Shown piece after piece: positions 10,951 through 20,669 of a stretch of DNA of 64,000 bases. The position numbers were made by a program, and so were the translations under genes. Position 1 is the stretch's first letter. Every line of letters begins with the position of its first letter. The DNA comes from Heloderma charlesbogerti. Taxonomy: Eukaryota; Chordata; Lepidosauria; Squamata; Helodermatidae. Location: the NCBI GenBank assembly GCA_026122225.1, contig JANEZZ010001513.1, forward strand, positions 3,004,001 to 3,068,000, in the 5' to 3' direction. The notes under the pieces were generated by a model. That model ran no database searches and was not told the origin of the DNA. It saw nothing but the letters and a program-made list of their open reading frames with translations.

Positions 10951-11648
10951 TAGAGCTGTATACAAATGGCCTCTCAAAATTCTCCAGCCTATTTGTGGGC
11001 AGAGAAGTTGGGGGGACAATTTCACCAAATTTCACCCAGGGCAGGAGAAAGTCTCCAACAGTTTGTCACAGATAGGGTTCACTATTGGCAGGGGTTGTAG
11101 CACAGGTTCTCTCTTTCTTCTGAAGGATTTTTGGTTTATTGCACTGCTTCTGTAGGTGTCACCAGCATCAACTGTGTTGAGGCTTCCACTTTTTTGAGGC
11201 AGAATTTTGAATTTATTTCGGTGGTATTTTTGAGCTTACCTAATTACTGTGAGGTGGCCAAGGCTGCTGTGTGTGTTTTCTCTCTCTGGTACACATCTTT
11301 GCATTGCTCTGCAGCCTCCCAGGCCACCTTCATTTTCTGAAATGAAAAAGCCCCAAGGGAGGAGCTTCTTCATGATGTCTTCCTCATGATGGCTTTAACT
11401 GAAGTACGGGAAGCTGAGGAGGCTACAGGCTGCCACAGAGATTCCTGTACAATGACAGACAGGACACTCACGTACACTCTTCAACCACCTCACAAGTAAG
11501 GTAAGCACAAGAACCCCAAAGCCAACCCATGTGAATTTCTCCAAAATGCTTCCTCCTTTGAATTCCTTTTTGAACACAATTCCTTTTCCTATTGAACTGA
11601 ATGAAAATGGTAAAAACAAATGTGGAAGAAATTTTCGACACAGCGCTA
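10951..11648 (+). mobile_element. hAT-like MITE, TAGNGCTGTG family (copy 1)
   Basis: It starts TAGAGCTGTATACAAATGGC and ends TTTTCGACACAGCGCTA. It is collinear for about 690 bp with the copy at 14647-15337: CAAAATTCTCCAGCCTATTT, TATTGGCAGGGGTTGTAGCA, GGCTTCCACTTTT and CAGGCTGCCACAGAGATTCC all recur in order. The ends are inverted repeats (TAGAGCTGTG/TAGCGCTGTG). Flanking 8-mers agree poorly here. There is no transposase reading frame. Confidence 0.82.
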
Positions 11649-11656
11649 TGAATGCA

Positions 11657-12005
11657 TTTATTATGGCATATGTTTGTTTCTGTGGATAATAGCTTCCCTG
11701 TTTGGAATTCCAGAGTTATCTTTGCCAAAAGTGACTTGAGTAGCATTTATAAGGACAGAGCTAAACATTAGAATACACACAGCAATTCTGCCAAAAATGC
11801 CTGCGTATTTTATTATGTTCTCAGTGAATTGGGATGTTGGGGATAAGGATTTTGCTTTTGTCATACAAAGTATATAAGCAGTGAAGGTAAGCTTAGATGA
11901 CAACTAGCAATTTACAGGAACAATGAAGACAAAGGAACTAAGATCAACATAGCGAAGAAGCATATTAAATAATACTTGAAAATTCAAGGCACTGTGGCCC
12001 AGTGA
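11657..12005. other. Unassigned stretch
   Basis: No gene or repeat is recognised. Minus-strand open frames at 11661-11903 lack domains. Confidence 0.35.
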
Positions 12006-12007
12006 TA

Positions 12008-12135
12008 TTCCACCTGGAGGAACTAGTTGAAGAACTTTCAGAGCCATTGGCTATTATTATCTGTAAAGGATTCACAGAGTACCACAGTAGTTCCATAAGA
12101 TGGAGAAGAACAAACACAGACTTCAGTCCTTTACT
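12008..12135 (+). mobile_element. CR1 ORF2 fragment (short)
   Basis: Translation of 12002-12070 gives EELVEELSEPLAIII. This matches the segment KELAEELSEPLSILF of the CR1 polymerase at 40629-41510 (minus strand). The rest of the frame decays quickly. It is a short, old CR1 remnant just before the reverse transcriptase core and has no start or stop of its own. Confidence 0.6.
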
Positions 12136-12253
12136 TGGAAATGCTCCTTTTTCAATGGAACTTCTACTGGAGGGTGTTGAGAATCATAACGGCAGTGTCC
12201 ACATTTAAAAGAGGTCCCAGGTTATGGTCTGAGGACATGTGATGTCATGCAGC

Positions 12254-12390
12254 ATCTGCTGAAGCTAAGCAGGGTTGGGTCTGGTCAGTGCCTGGCTGGG
12301 AGACAGCTGGGAACTTTTTATTTGCCACGTACAGTTCTATGATGGAAGAAAAGTGGGATAGAAATCTGTCCAATCAATAAATAATTAAAA
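12254..12390 (+). mobile_element. 5S rRNA-derived SINE (copy 1)
   Basis: GCTGAAGCTAAGCAGGGTTG, then GGTCTGGTCAGTGCCTGG, then CTGGGAGACAGCTGGGAAC follow the 3' half of vertebrate 5S rRNA, including its internal pol III control boxes. A tail with TCTATGATGGAAGAAAAGTG and then AATAAATAATTAAAA follows, as in the copy at 21505. The 5S 5' half is missing and the body is non-ribosomal, so this is a retroposed SINE and not a 5S gene. Confidence 0.8.
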
Positions 12391-12764
12391 GACTCAGTTA
12401 GGATGATTTCAGTACCTGGGAAGATTGCAGGGTAAATAATGGAATTATTCACTTTTAATTATTAAGAGGGAAATTGGGATTAGTAGTAGCCTATGACCAG
12501 TTTCTGTCTTTGAGAATGTTACCAATGTGGTAGGGTTTGGGGGTGGGGGAAAGGAATCTTTCTTTTTCGTAGGGCTTTCAGTCTGGTCCTATATAGCATC
12601 ATCTTGAGAAGCCTTGAGAAATGTTGACAAGAAGGAGTTATTTCTGTTTATTTGTATAACCTTTATTGAGCACTGAGCATCTGCAAAGCGAATAACAAAC
12701 AGTAAGGTGAATGTGAATATACAATTGGCTGGGGGGGGGAGTGTAATAATTAATGACTCAACAT
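12391..12764. other. Unassigned stretch
   Basis: No gene is recognised. A G-run lies near 12730-12740. Confidence 0.35.
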
Positions 12765-13330
12765 CATCCTGGAAAGGAAGTATCAGGAGTATTGCCACTG
12801 AGGTCATCCCCAAGTCTGGTGTTGTTCAGCATTTTCATTAACAACTTGGATAAAAACACCACACTTATTAAATTAACATTTATACAAAACTGGAAGGGAT
12901 AGCTAACCCTATAGAGGACAGGGTAAAAATTCAAAATGACCTCAATAAACTGGAATGGTGGGCTGATTACAAATGACATTTAACAAGGATAGATGGCTGA
13001 AAACACAGCCACACTAGTCTAAGATGGAAGTCAATTAGCTAAGCAGTAACCTTGGTAAGAAAGATCTAGCAGTTATAGTATGAGATATATCTACGGACAA
13101 GTTCGGACTCAGCTGAATTAACAGAAACACTGTATCAAAATTTCAGGAAATAATAGTGGCACTTAGGAAGACCTTATTTGGAGTACTGGCACTGTATTTG
13201 GTCTTGTCTGTCACATTTTTAACAGTGTGTTGACAAACTGGAATGGATTTCAGAGGGTAAGTAGAAAGATCAAGAAAACCTGCTATATCAGGAAATGTTA
13301 AAGGACATTTAAGGGCAGCCATGTGTGGCA
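12765..13330 (+). mobile_element. CR1 ORF2 fragment (C-terminal reverse transcriptase)
   Basis: GGTGTTGTTCAGCATTTTCA, TTAACAACTTGGATAAAAAC, ATTCAAAATGACCTCAATAA and TGGAATGGATTTCAGAGGGT follow the order of CR1 ORF2 around and after the catalytic Asp-Asp box. The coding frame has many stops and indels. The catalytic box itself has decayed. It covers the thumb region and stops before the 3' UTR. This copy holds part of the region deleted from the CR1 at 40203. Confidence 0.72.
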
Positions 13331-13507
13331 ATAGTTATTAATTCTAAGAGCCAAACTCAATGTTTCTTTTAGCATACATCCTTTTATTTACTCTCCTGCA
13401 AGTGTACACAGCCCCTATACAGATCAGGACCATAGCACTTTGGTAGAGCAAGGTTTAAGCTTCTCTACCCCCACCCATAGGAGTGGTGGTAACATTGCGG
13501 GATGAAA

Positions 13508-13541
13508 ATGTGCATGTGTGTGTGTGTGTGTGTGTGTATGG
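13508..13541 (+). repeat. (TG)n microsatellite
   Basis: A run of TG dinucleotides of about 30 bp. Confidence 0.95.
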
Positions 13542-13867
13542 GGACTTCAGTCCTTGTCTCTCAGAGCGCCATGGTCCAAATCTGAATTGGGGCTGCACAC
13601 AGTTGCAGGACTGTCAAAAAACCACTGAAATGAAATTCTCACCTATCCTATTTAGCACTATGAGAACCTCTCCTGCATTCAGCAATGTTGTCAAAGTCCA
13701 TAACCTTTTGCGGGTGCTCTGTCCATCTGCCTGTGCCTGCTTACTTTCATCTGTGCTCCCAGAACTCTGTGTTGTCGTGACTGAAGATGGCTCCCACTGT
13801 GCTGTGATAAATGCATACAAGAGAATGTCAGTCAGTTAGTTATTTGTATTTTTAAAAAAACTTTTAA

Positions 13868-13990
13868 TCACCATGCCAATTTTTATTCAAGGACCATATA
13901 AAAATATTTCTACTAAACTAACAAATAAATCACCATGCCAATATTAATTCAAGGACCATATAAAATATTTCTACTAAACTAACACATAAA
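13868..13990. repeat. Tandem duplication of a 61-62 bp unit
   Basis: Two adjacent units (13868-13929 and 13930-13990) both start TCACCATGCCAAT, contain CAAGGACCATATAAAA and TTTCTACTAAACTAACA, and end ATAAA. They differ by a few substitutions and one indel, so the duplication is fairly recent. Confidence 0.93.
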
Positions 13991-14096
13991 TGGACAAATA
14001 TTTAAAACTATGTTACCTGAATATATACAAGGGCAATAAAACTAACTGCTGAGCACTCTAGCAGTTTGTGAGCAAAGATTATTATTTAAGAACTGG

Positions 14097-14316
14097 AGGG
14101 AGCGATCCTATGTCCCTTAGACAGCATCTGGGGGACATAGGATATTTCAGTTTTCTGGCTCCGAGGTTAGAAACAGGGATCCTTCCAGCCAGTTGTCCCC
14201 AGCCTCCTTCCCACCCCCTCCCGAAATTGCCCATTTAGCTAAAATGCAGAGTGGGAGGCACTTGGGTTTGGAGGCTTTATGAGTAGCCAGGGCAGATCCA
14301 ATAGGATTGCGCCCTT
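14097..14316. mobile_element. MITE, GGGNGCNATCCTA termini
   Basis: The left end GGGAGCGATCCTATGTCCCT and the right end CCAATAGGATTGCGCCCTTA are inverted versions of each other. The interior contains a second inverted pair (GACAGCATCTGGGGGACATA, ATCCTATGTCC). It is related to the elements at 7151 and 19459 and is non-coding. Confidence 0.6.
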
Positions 14317-14319
14317 AAT

Positions 14320-14558
14320 AAGAGAGTGGTGGTTAGAGTGTTGGACTGGGACTCGGGAAATAGTGGGCTGCTCTAGTCCTCACTTGGCCATAAAGTTCAC
14401 TGGATGTTCACTTGGCCAGTCACTGACTCTCAGCCTAATCTACTGTACAGGCCTGTTGTGAGGATAGAATGGAGAGGAGGAGGATCATGTGGGATGCTCT
14501 GTGTTCCTTCCTTGCAAGAGGAAAAAAGGTGGGACATAAACCTAATAATAAATATTAA
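14320..14558 (+). mobile_element. MIR-like (CORE) SINE
   Basis: The head GTGGTGGTTAGAGTGTTGGA, the centre GGCCAGTCACTGACTCTCAG with CAGGCCTGTTGTGAGGATAG, and the tail GGTGGGACATAAACCTAATA match the copies at 6371 and 30272. The element is non-coding. Confidence 0.8.
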
Positions 14559-14646
14559 GTGAAATATCTGAACAGGCAGCAACATTTGCACACATGATCC
14601 ACATTAGTTGTGGCTTGCGTGGCAATGCTATGTATGATGTTACATA

Positions 14647-15337
14647 CGGAGTTGTGCACAAATGGCCTCTTAAAATTCTCCAGCCTATATGTGGGCAGAG
14701 AAATTGATGGGACAATTTCACCAAATTTCTCTTAGAGGAGGAGAAATTCTCCAACAGTTTCTCACAGATAGGGCTCATTATTGGCAGGGGTTGTAGCACA
14801 GGTTCTTCCTTTTTTCTTAAGGGTTTTTCGTTCATTACACTGCTCCTGCAAGTGGCAACAACATCAACTTCTTTGAGGCTTCCACTTTTCTGAGGCAGAG
14901 TTCTGAATTTCTTTTCGTGGCATTTTTTAGCTTACCTAGTCACTGCGAGGTAGCCGAAGGTGCTGTGTGTATTTTCTCTCTCTATTACACATCTTTCCAT
15001 TGCTCTGCAGCCCGCCCCCCCAGACCACTTGCACTTTCTGAACTGAAAACGCCCATGGGAGGAATCGACTCATGATGGCTTTAACTGAAGTGTGGGAAGC
15101 CAAGGAGGCTACAGGCTGCCACAGAGATTATTGTATATTTACAGACAGGACACTCATGCATGCTTCTCAGCCACCTCATAAGTAAGGTAAGCACAAGAAT
15201 CCCGAACCCAACCCTTGAGAATTTCTCCGAAATTTCTCCCCCTTTGAATTTCTTTTCAAAAGCCATTTCTTGTCATCAAATTGAAAGAGAATGGTCAAAA
15301 AAAAAAAAATGTGGGAGACATTTTCGGCACAGCACTA
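14647..15337 (+). mobile_element. hAT-like MITE, TAGNGCTGTG family (copy 2), perfect 8-bp duplication
   Basis: Perfect 8-bp direct repeats GTTACATA flank it at 14639-14646 and 15338-15345, fixing the ends. The termini are CGGAGTTGTGCACAAATGGC and TTTCGGCACAGCACTA, an inverted pair. The length is 691 bp. It aligns end to end with copy 1 at 10951. The 8-bp duplication and the TAG...CTA ends point to the hAT superfamily. No transposase is encoded. Confidence 0.9.
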
Positions 15338-15383
15338 GTTACATAGTTACACTAGTCCTTTAAATTCAGTCTGTAAATTGTAT

Positions 15384-15591
15384 TGGGTAGTATCCAAAAG
15401 GGGGTAACTGCTAACATAAATTACATTGTGCTAGCATAACCTATGCTAGCTCAATGGCAATAGTATGAGCTGGTGCACTGATTTTCCAGGAAAATGGTGT
15501 ACCAACTAACACTATTGGCATTTCACAAGAGTCGTTTAAGCTAGTGCAGTGTGATTTATGTTAGTGGTTGTGCCCCATTGGATACTACCCA
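15384..15591. mobile_element. MITE with perfect 14-bp terminal inverted repeats
   Basis: TGGGTAGTATCCAA at 15384-15397 is exactly inverted at 15578-15591. The interior has further symmetric pairs such as TGCTAGCATAACCTATGCTA. The target duplication is not obvious. The ends resemble those of the elements at 34027 (GGGTTAAATCCAAT) and 54460 (GGCAGTATCCAGT), so it may belong to a family. Confidence 0.75.
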
Positions 15592-15833
15592 TAGTGCTTA
15601 TTCTACTCATGACACATGTACAGCCTGGCTTTTGATGATGAACAAAATTGCTGCTAAGAACAAACACGCATAAACTGTGCCTATGAGGGTAAAGAAGTAG
15701 ACCTCATATTTCTTTGGAATGGTATGACTAACTCTTGGACTGATATACTGAGTTGAATAAATTAGATCTATCTATCTCAGGGACAGGCAACGTGGGGCCC
15801 TCCAGATGTTTTGGTCTACAACTCCCTTCATCC

Positions 15834-16486
15834 GAAGCCCTACATGGCTCGGGACCACAGTACCCGACAGAATGCCTCTCCCGGCATGAACAGACCCATA
15901 CACTATGCTCTGCATCTAAGGCCCTCCTCCGGGAGCCTTCTCCAAGGGAGGCTCAGAGGGTGGCAACATGGGAGTGGGCCTTTTTGGTGCTGGCTCCCTA
16001 TTTATGGAATAATCTCCCTGATGAGGCCCGCCTGGTGCCAATATCGTCATCTTTTTGGCACCAGGTTAAAACTGCCCTCTTCTCTCAGGCATTTGGCAGT
16101 GTATAATGGGTCACTTGATTGTCTCTGGCTGATTGTTTTAAACTGTTTAGATATATGTTGTTGTTGTGTATGCTATTTGTTAAGCATACACAACAACAAC
16201 ATATTGTTGTTGTTACAACAATATGTTAACAACAACATATTATCTTAACAACATAATAAGACAACATAATATCTTATAATATAATATAAGACAACATAAT
16301 ATCTTAACATATTGTTGTTGTGTATGCTTAACAAATGTATATGCTTAACAACGTACACAACAACAACGTTATGTGAATGGTTCTTATATTTTATATAATG
16401 TATTTTAATGTTTTTTTATTATTTGTGAACCGCCCAGAGAGTTTTGGCTATGGGGTGGTATAGAAATATAATAAATGAAATGAAAT
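15834..16486 (+). mobile_element. L2-type LINE 3' end with internal hairpin insertion
   Basis: It starts GAAGCCCTACATGGCTCGGG and runs through GGGCCTTTTTGGTGCTGGCT and GGCACCAGGTTAAAACTGCC. It ends GAACCGCCCAGAGAGTTTTG, then GGTATAGAAATATAATAAAT. These are the C-terminal codons and 3' UTR of L2. The 3' UTR is interrupted at about 16153-16375 by TTG/CAA-rich hairpin sequence not found in the other L2 copies here. The upstream part keeps a partial reading frame (15753-16106) but has no full protein. Confidence 0.85.
16153..16375. repeat. TTG/CAA hairpin-rich insertion in an L2 3' UTR
   Basis: Perfect 20-bp arms at 16155-16174 and 16183-16202 (ATGTTGTTGTTGTGTATGCT and its reverse complement) flank an 8-nt loop. 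The same words recur downstream in both directions: TTGTTGTTGTGTATGC near 16314-16330 and ACACAACAACAACG near 16356-16369. Between them lies TTA/TAA-rich sequence (ATATCTTATAATATAATATA). It lacks recognisable termini. Confidence 0.85.
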
Positions 16487-16571
16487 CCCTCACCATTGGT
16501 TATGTCGGCTAGAGCTGATGGGAGTTGTAGTGCAACTGCATCTGGAGGGCCATATGTTCACCACATCTGCT

Positions 16572-17192
16572 TTATGCTTACATTGAGTCAGGCTATTGGT
16601 CCATCTAGCTTGGTCTACTCTGAATGGCAGTATCTCACCAGGTATCAGGTAGGGCAGGGGTCCCCAACATGGCACCCGTGGGCACCGCTGAGGGCACCCA
16701 CAAAGCTCTCTACTCTCTGCCCTTTCCAAAAAAATGTTTCAATAAAATCTTTGGGAAATGTTAGGGCAGTCTTCTTTCCCTCCCTTTCTAGCCTCATTAT
16801 TTCTACCCCCCACCTCTTTAGCTCACTGTTTCCCTCCTCTCTTAGCCTCAAGCCTTGCTTTCCTACCTTGCGGTTTCTCCCCCCTCCCAGCCTCTAGCCT
16901 TGCTCTTTCTCTCCCTCTCCCCTGTGTTACCTCTTTAGCTCACTTTTGACTAGCTAGGCCCCCATGGCAGCCGTAATGTGACCAGCCACATTCTCTGTGG
17001 GAGCCATTTTGTGGTGTTGCCTACAGCAGTTTTTCAAATTCCCCAGTGTGCCCACAGGTTCAAAAAGGGGACCCCTGAGGCAGGGGTATTTACCAGCCCT
17101 GGTGGTACCCAGGATCTTTTAACTCTGTGGGGATGACAGTGATCCAATGTGGGGCCTTCTCTATGCAAGGCATATGCTCTGCCATGAACCTT
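16572..17192 (-). mobile_element. tRNA-derived SINE split by a hAT MITE
   Basis: On the minus strand the right part (17086-17192) begins with a tRNA-like head ending near GGCAGAGCATATGCCTTGCA. The left part (16572-16646) carries the SINE body (reverse complement of TTGGTCCATCTAGCTTGGTC). Together they match the SINEs at 31288 and 36070. The MITE at 16655-17077 lies between the two parts. Confidence 0.7.
16655..17077 (+). mobile_element. hAT MITE with CAGGGGTCCCC ends and 8-bp duplication
   Basis: The left terminus CAGGGGTCCCCAAC and the right terminus AAGGGGACCCCTG form an 11-bp inverted repeat typical of hAT elements of the Charlie type. The flanks AGGTAGGG (16647-16654) and AGGCAGGG (17078-17085) match at seven of eight positions. 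The interior is CT-rich (CTCCCTTTCTAGCCTC) and non-coding. The length is 423 bp. Confidence 0.92.
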
Positions 17193-18055
17193 GGGATGGG
17201 GTTCAAGTAGCAGAGTAAAATGAGTAAGACAATGTTGGTGTAGTATAAGGTCTCTCTCTTCTCCTGATTCAGGGCATTTGGAGGGTCCTCACAAATAGAC
17301 CCAAGTGGCCACATCACTATGATGTGTTTAATAACCACTGTGAACAAAGCTGTTTCAGAATGAGACATGAGTCAGAAAAGGCTGATGTTTCAGACATATG
17401 ACCCACATAATGTATTATGCAAATGGCAAGACAGAAAACCAAATGTCCTCTTTCAATATTGCCTTTTAAAGAAATTATGTAGGAAACTAATTAAAAAAAT
17501 ATGTGTACCAAATTACTCGCTGGCCAAGAATAAATTGTAGCAAAAGGCAGATCAAGGAGAGCTGTCCATTGCTCTGCTGAGAGGGATAAAAACACACAAC
17601 TCTATACCTTGGGGCAAGCAGATCTGGAATTCCACTCATCATAAGCACCAATTCATTTTGCCTAACTGCGTCATGCTTGAATCCTGAGGTTAATTGTTAG
17701 ATTATTCTAATATTCATCAAAGACTTTTGGACATCCCAAGTCTTCACAGTTTAATGTGTTCATTTATAGAGAACAGGTAGGAGAAATGAAAACTAATTAA
17801 AATATTTATTAAAAGTCTTTAAACATCTTCTATTATCCCCCCCCCCAGTTTCACTCAGTAGATCAGCTCGGCAACGCTGGAGGAAGCACAACTCCCGTTT
17901 TGTAGGGAAGCCTCAAATCTGTGATAGTTGCCAATTTTCAGATGTTGGAATGACAGTAATGGGCACAAGGCCTTTGGGACCAGGACACCCATTTCTCCAA
18001 TATGAGGATCTGGTTGCAAAGTCAATGAATGTCAGTGAAATCAATGAGCATCTTC
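17193..18055. other. Unassigned stretch
   Basis: No gene or repeat family is recognised. A C-run lies near 17838-17847. Confidence 0.4.
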
Positions 18056-18060
18056 ATGTC

Positions 18061-18071
18061 ATATGTGTGTA

Positions 18072-18135
<64 letters not shown>

Positions 18136-18179
18136 GAGAGAGAGAGAGAGAGAGGGAGAGAGGGAGAGAGAGAGAGAGG
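18061..18179 (+). repeat. Compound (TG)n(TA)n(TG)n(GA)n microsatellite
   Basis: Successive TG, TA, TG and GA dinucleotide runs cover about 115 bp. Open frames through it on both strands are artefacts of the repeat. Confidence 0.97.
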
Positions 18180-18620
18180 TTGGTGTTAAGTAGCACAACA
18201 GCAAAGCAAAAAGGAGACTCTGGATCCACTGTGGATGCCATCTGTCTTAATGTAAAATATATAAGAAAGACAGAAAGACTAACAGAGTAGTCAAAATATA
18301 TATTTAAGTTTCCACCCTCATCAGTAGCTGTGCTGTTAAATGGATATCAGAAGTGGCAGTTTGGAAAGCCTGGAGATGGAAGTTCCTTAGGAGAAAATAC
18401 AGAGATATGACTGGCATAGTGCTTATGTCGTCCAGATTAAGGCCATTGGGGCTAAAACTTCTCAGTCTATAGATCCAGAAAATTTTCTTTTGTCTTTTGT
18501 TTGTTTTATTGGAAGCAACTGTAAATTTGAGAGACTATGTGAAGGTGAGTTGTAATGTCCTGCAACAGGATACTCCAGGGTTTTTTTGGGGGGGGGTAAG
18601 AATGGCAGATTTGTGGTTAC
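18180..18620. other. Unassigned stretch
   Basis: No gene is recognised. A G-run lies near 18588-18597. Confidence 0.35.
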
Positions 18621-18625
18621 ATAAT

Positions 18626-18690
18626 TTTATAGAATCATAGAATCGTAGTTGGAAGGGGGCTATAAGACCATCGAGTCCAACCTCCAGTAA
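18626..18690 (-). mobile_element. CR1 LINE 3' end fragment
   Basis: ATAGAATCATAGAATCGTAG and then TTGGAAGGGGGCTATAAGAC and CCATCGAGTCCAACC are the reverse complement of the CR1 3' terminus seen at 3106. It is a short, 5'-truncated copy. Confidence 0.8.
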
Positions 18691-18887
18691 CTGTGCTCCT
18701 GAAAGAAGTGGTTCCTTGTAGGTAACTGCAGGTAATGCAATGCACTGATTTACAATGGTATGATCCTGGGTTGCAAGAATCTTGTTTAAGTGCAGGCTTA
18801 ACTAACAATTTATGCAGACTGGGTGGTTTTCTAAATGCAATGCATAGTGGAGAATTAATGGCTTCCATTAAACGAGCACAATATGAT

Positions 18888-18914
18888 TCTCTCTCTCTCT
18901 CTCTCTCTCTCAGA
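18888..18914 (+). repeat. (CT)n microsatellite
   Basis: A run of CT dinucleotides of about 25 bp. Confidence 0.95.
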
Positions 18915-18949
18915 CTATGTTTACTATGGGTGTAGACTATGGGCGAGGT

Positions 18950-19102
18950 ACATTTTGGGTTTTATTTTTATTTTATAGTGTAGTTTTAAACTTTTATATT
19001 GTGTTTATCATGTTGCATTGTATAGTTTTAATTATTCTGAACTGCCCAGGGAGCTTCAGCTATTGGATGGTGTAGAAATGTAATAAATAAATACATATTA
19101 TT
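18950..19102 (+). mobile_element. L2 3' UTR fragment
   Basis: TTTATAGTGTAGTTTTAAAC, CTGCCCAGGGAGCTTCAGCT and ATTGGATGGTGTAGAAATGT followed by AATAAATAAATACAT match the end of L2 copies at 3758 and 24400. Confidence 0.85.
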
Positions 19103-19191
19103 TTTCTGTTGAGTGTCACATTCCCTTGGGGGTAATCTGTCGCAGGCCACATGTTGGCAATAGGTGGGGGCCACATCTCTTTCTTTCTGCC

Positions 19192-19194
<3 letters not shown>

Positions 19195-19228
<34 letters not shown>

Positions 19229-19248
19229 GCACACACACACACACACTT
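19195..19248 (+). repeat. (TC)n(AC)n microsatellite
   Basis: A run of TC dinucleotides followed by AC dinucleotides. Confidence 0.96.
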
Positions 19249-19343
19249 CCTGCCATCTTCTCTCTCCCTCCCCACCACTGGGCTGTCAGGGAAAGGACAG
19301 ATTACTCTTGACAGACATCTGAGTGGATTTCTTGCTACATGAA

Positions 19344-19445
19344 TTATTTTATGTATGTATGTATGTATGTATTTTATATCTCACCTTTACTAAAGATAGC
19401 ACTCAAGGTGGGTAACAATAAAAAGGTAATACAATTAAGAAAGTT
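19344..19445 (-). mobile_element. Retroposon 3' fragment with (ATGT)n tail
   Basis: ATGT tetramers at 19350-19372 lead into TTTTATATCTCACCTTTACT and CACTCAAGGTGGGTAACAAT, which read as a reversed retroposon 3' end. The family is not certain. Confidence 0.5.
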
Positions 19446-19458
19446 ATAATGACAACAT

Positions 19459-19990
19459 GGGGAGAGCATTCCTATGGCCCCTAGACAGTGTCTGAGGGGG
19501 GCATTGGATAATTTGGATTCCTGAATTGAGGTTGGAGTCAGCGCTCAGATCTCAAACCCAGAAATCCAAGCTCCACACCCCCTTCCCCCTCATAGCCGGT
19601 GCAGAGAAACCATGCCGGCCACCTTTCTGAGGTCGCAAAGGCAATCTCAGGGGAAGGTGATGGGGACATTCCTGTGGGCAGGGAGGGGAGAGGACTAGGC
19701 AGGCTTCCATATGAGGCAGATGTGCCCTGTGATATGTTGGTGGATTGGGGGATTTGCTTTGCAAAAATCATATGAAATCAAGAGGATCCCTGCCAAGGAT
19801 CCATGTTTTTGCGCCTTGGTTGTGCCCATGAGTGGCGATCCATGATTTCTCTGGTTCAGTCCATGGAGGCAGATGTGCTCTGTGATAAGATGGTGGTTTG
19901 GGGGATTTCTTCTGTAAAAATCATATAAAGTCATGAGGATCCTGCGCTTTCTTCTTGGCTTCATTCTGCCAAAGGAGAGCAGAAAGGGTT
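19459..19990. repeat. MITE-like region with direct duplication
   Basis: GAGAGCATTCCTATGGCCCC at the left resembles the GGGTGCAATCC family ends. Inside, GGCAGATGTGCCCTGTGATA (19698-) recurs as GGCAGATGTGCTCTGTGATA (19869-). Both copies are followed by GGGGGATTT and by AAAAATCATAT and AGGATCC, a direct duplication spaced by about 170 bp. The right end was not fixed. Confidence 0.55.
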
Positions 19991-20669
19991 AAGGTTAAAG
20001 GGTTAAGAGACTGGGCAGTTGCTCCCTGTGGCTAGGACTGGAGCGGAGAGAGAAATGCCATGGAGCTTCCCTCTCAGCTCCCATCCCATCCTGCTGCCGC
20101 CGCCGCTGCCATCATTGCACACAATGGCAGCCTGTCAGGGCAGTGGAAGGCTGCTCAATTATCAGGTGGCTTGCGCATCTCAATGGATCATCTTGTGCCC
20201 CCCTGGGATGCAAACACCCCACTTTGGAGACCACTGCTCTAGCCAAATAACATTCAGACCATCCTCTCCTCTCCAGTAACACCACCTCTCTCAAAGTGAG
20301 CAAACAGGCTGACTCACAGCCAAGCTCCCTCCCTCCTTCTCCTCCTCCATCTCCTCTCGCCTTCCCCCACTTATCCTGGTGGCTGGATCTCTCTCAGATT
20401 GATACATTTGGCACTTCTGCATCCTCTTGTCTTCCCTCCTCCTCTTCCTGCCCCTCTGTGTGATCTTTGAGAAGCTGATACATTAAGCAGACAGCCTGTC
20501 TAGGCTGCTCAGAAGGCACAAGAACAGCTCTGAATATACGAAGTGGAAGAGGTGCTTCGTGGAGGAGCCGCTTTGCTTCAGGGCGCCTCAGTGCTGGTCT
20601 GATCTGCTTTGTATCATGAGAAGGCACCTCTGAATCAGCCCATTTCACCTTGTTATTTGGGCTTCAGAC
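19991..20669. other. GC-rich unassigned stretch
   Basis: GC content rises here. CCGCCGCCGCTGCCATCATT followed by GCACACAATGGCAGCC makes a local inverted pair. CTTTGGAGACCACTG at about 20222-20236 resembles a hAT right end (CAGTGGTCTCCAAA on the minus strand), but no left end was found. Minus-strand open frames lack domains. Confidence 0.35.

Larger units (their letters stand above)
15783..16569. mobile_element. CCAGATGTT-type foldback element split by an L2
   Basis: The left arm lies at 15783-15832 (GTGGGGCCCTCCAGATGTTT, TGGTCTACAACTCCC). The right arm lies at 16487-16569 (GAGCTGATGGGAGTTGTAGT, CATCTGGAGGGCCATATG). In intact relatives the arms are nearly adjacent; here an L2 3' end separates them. 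TCCCT-CA phrases at both junctions may be the L2 target duplication. Confidence 0.75.

Noticed and set aside
18061..18204. Small proteins over the compound microsatellite
   Set aside because: Translations are only alternating two-residue repeats produced by dinucleotide runs.
20019..20303. Host exon in the GC-rich patch
   Set aside because: No conserved motif or paired splice sites; local inverted words and a hAT-like right end suggest repeat origin.
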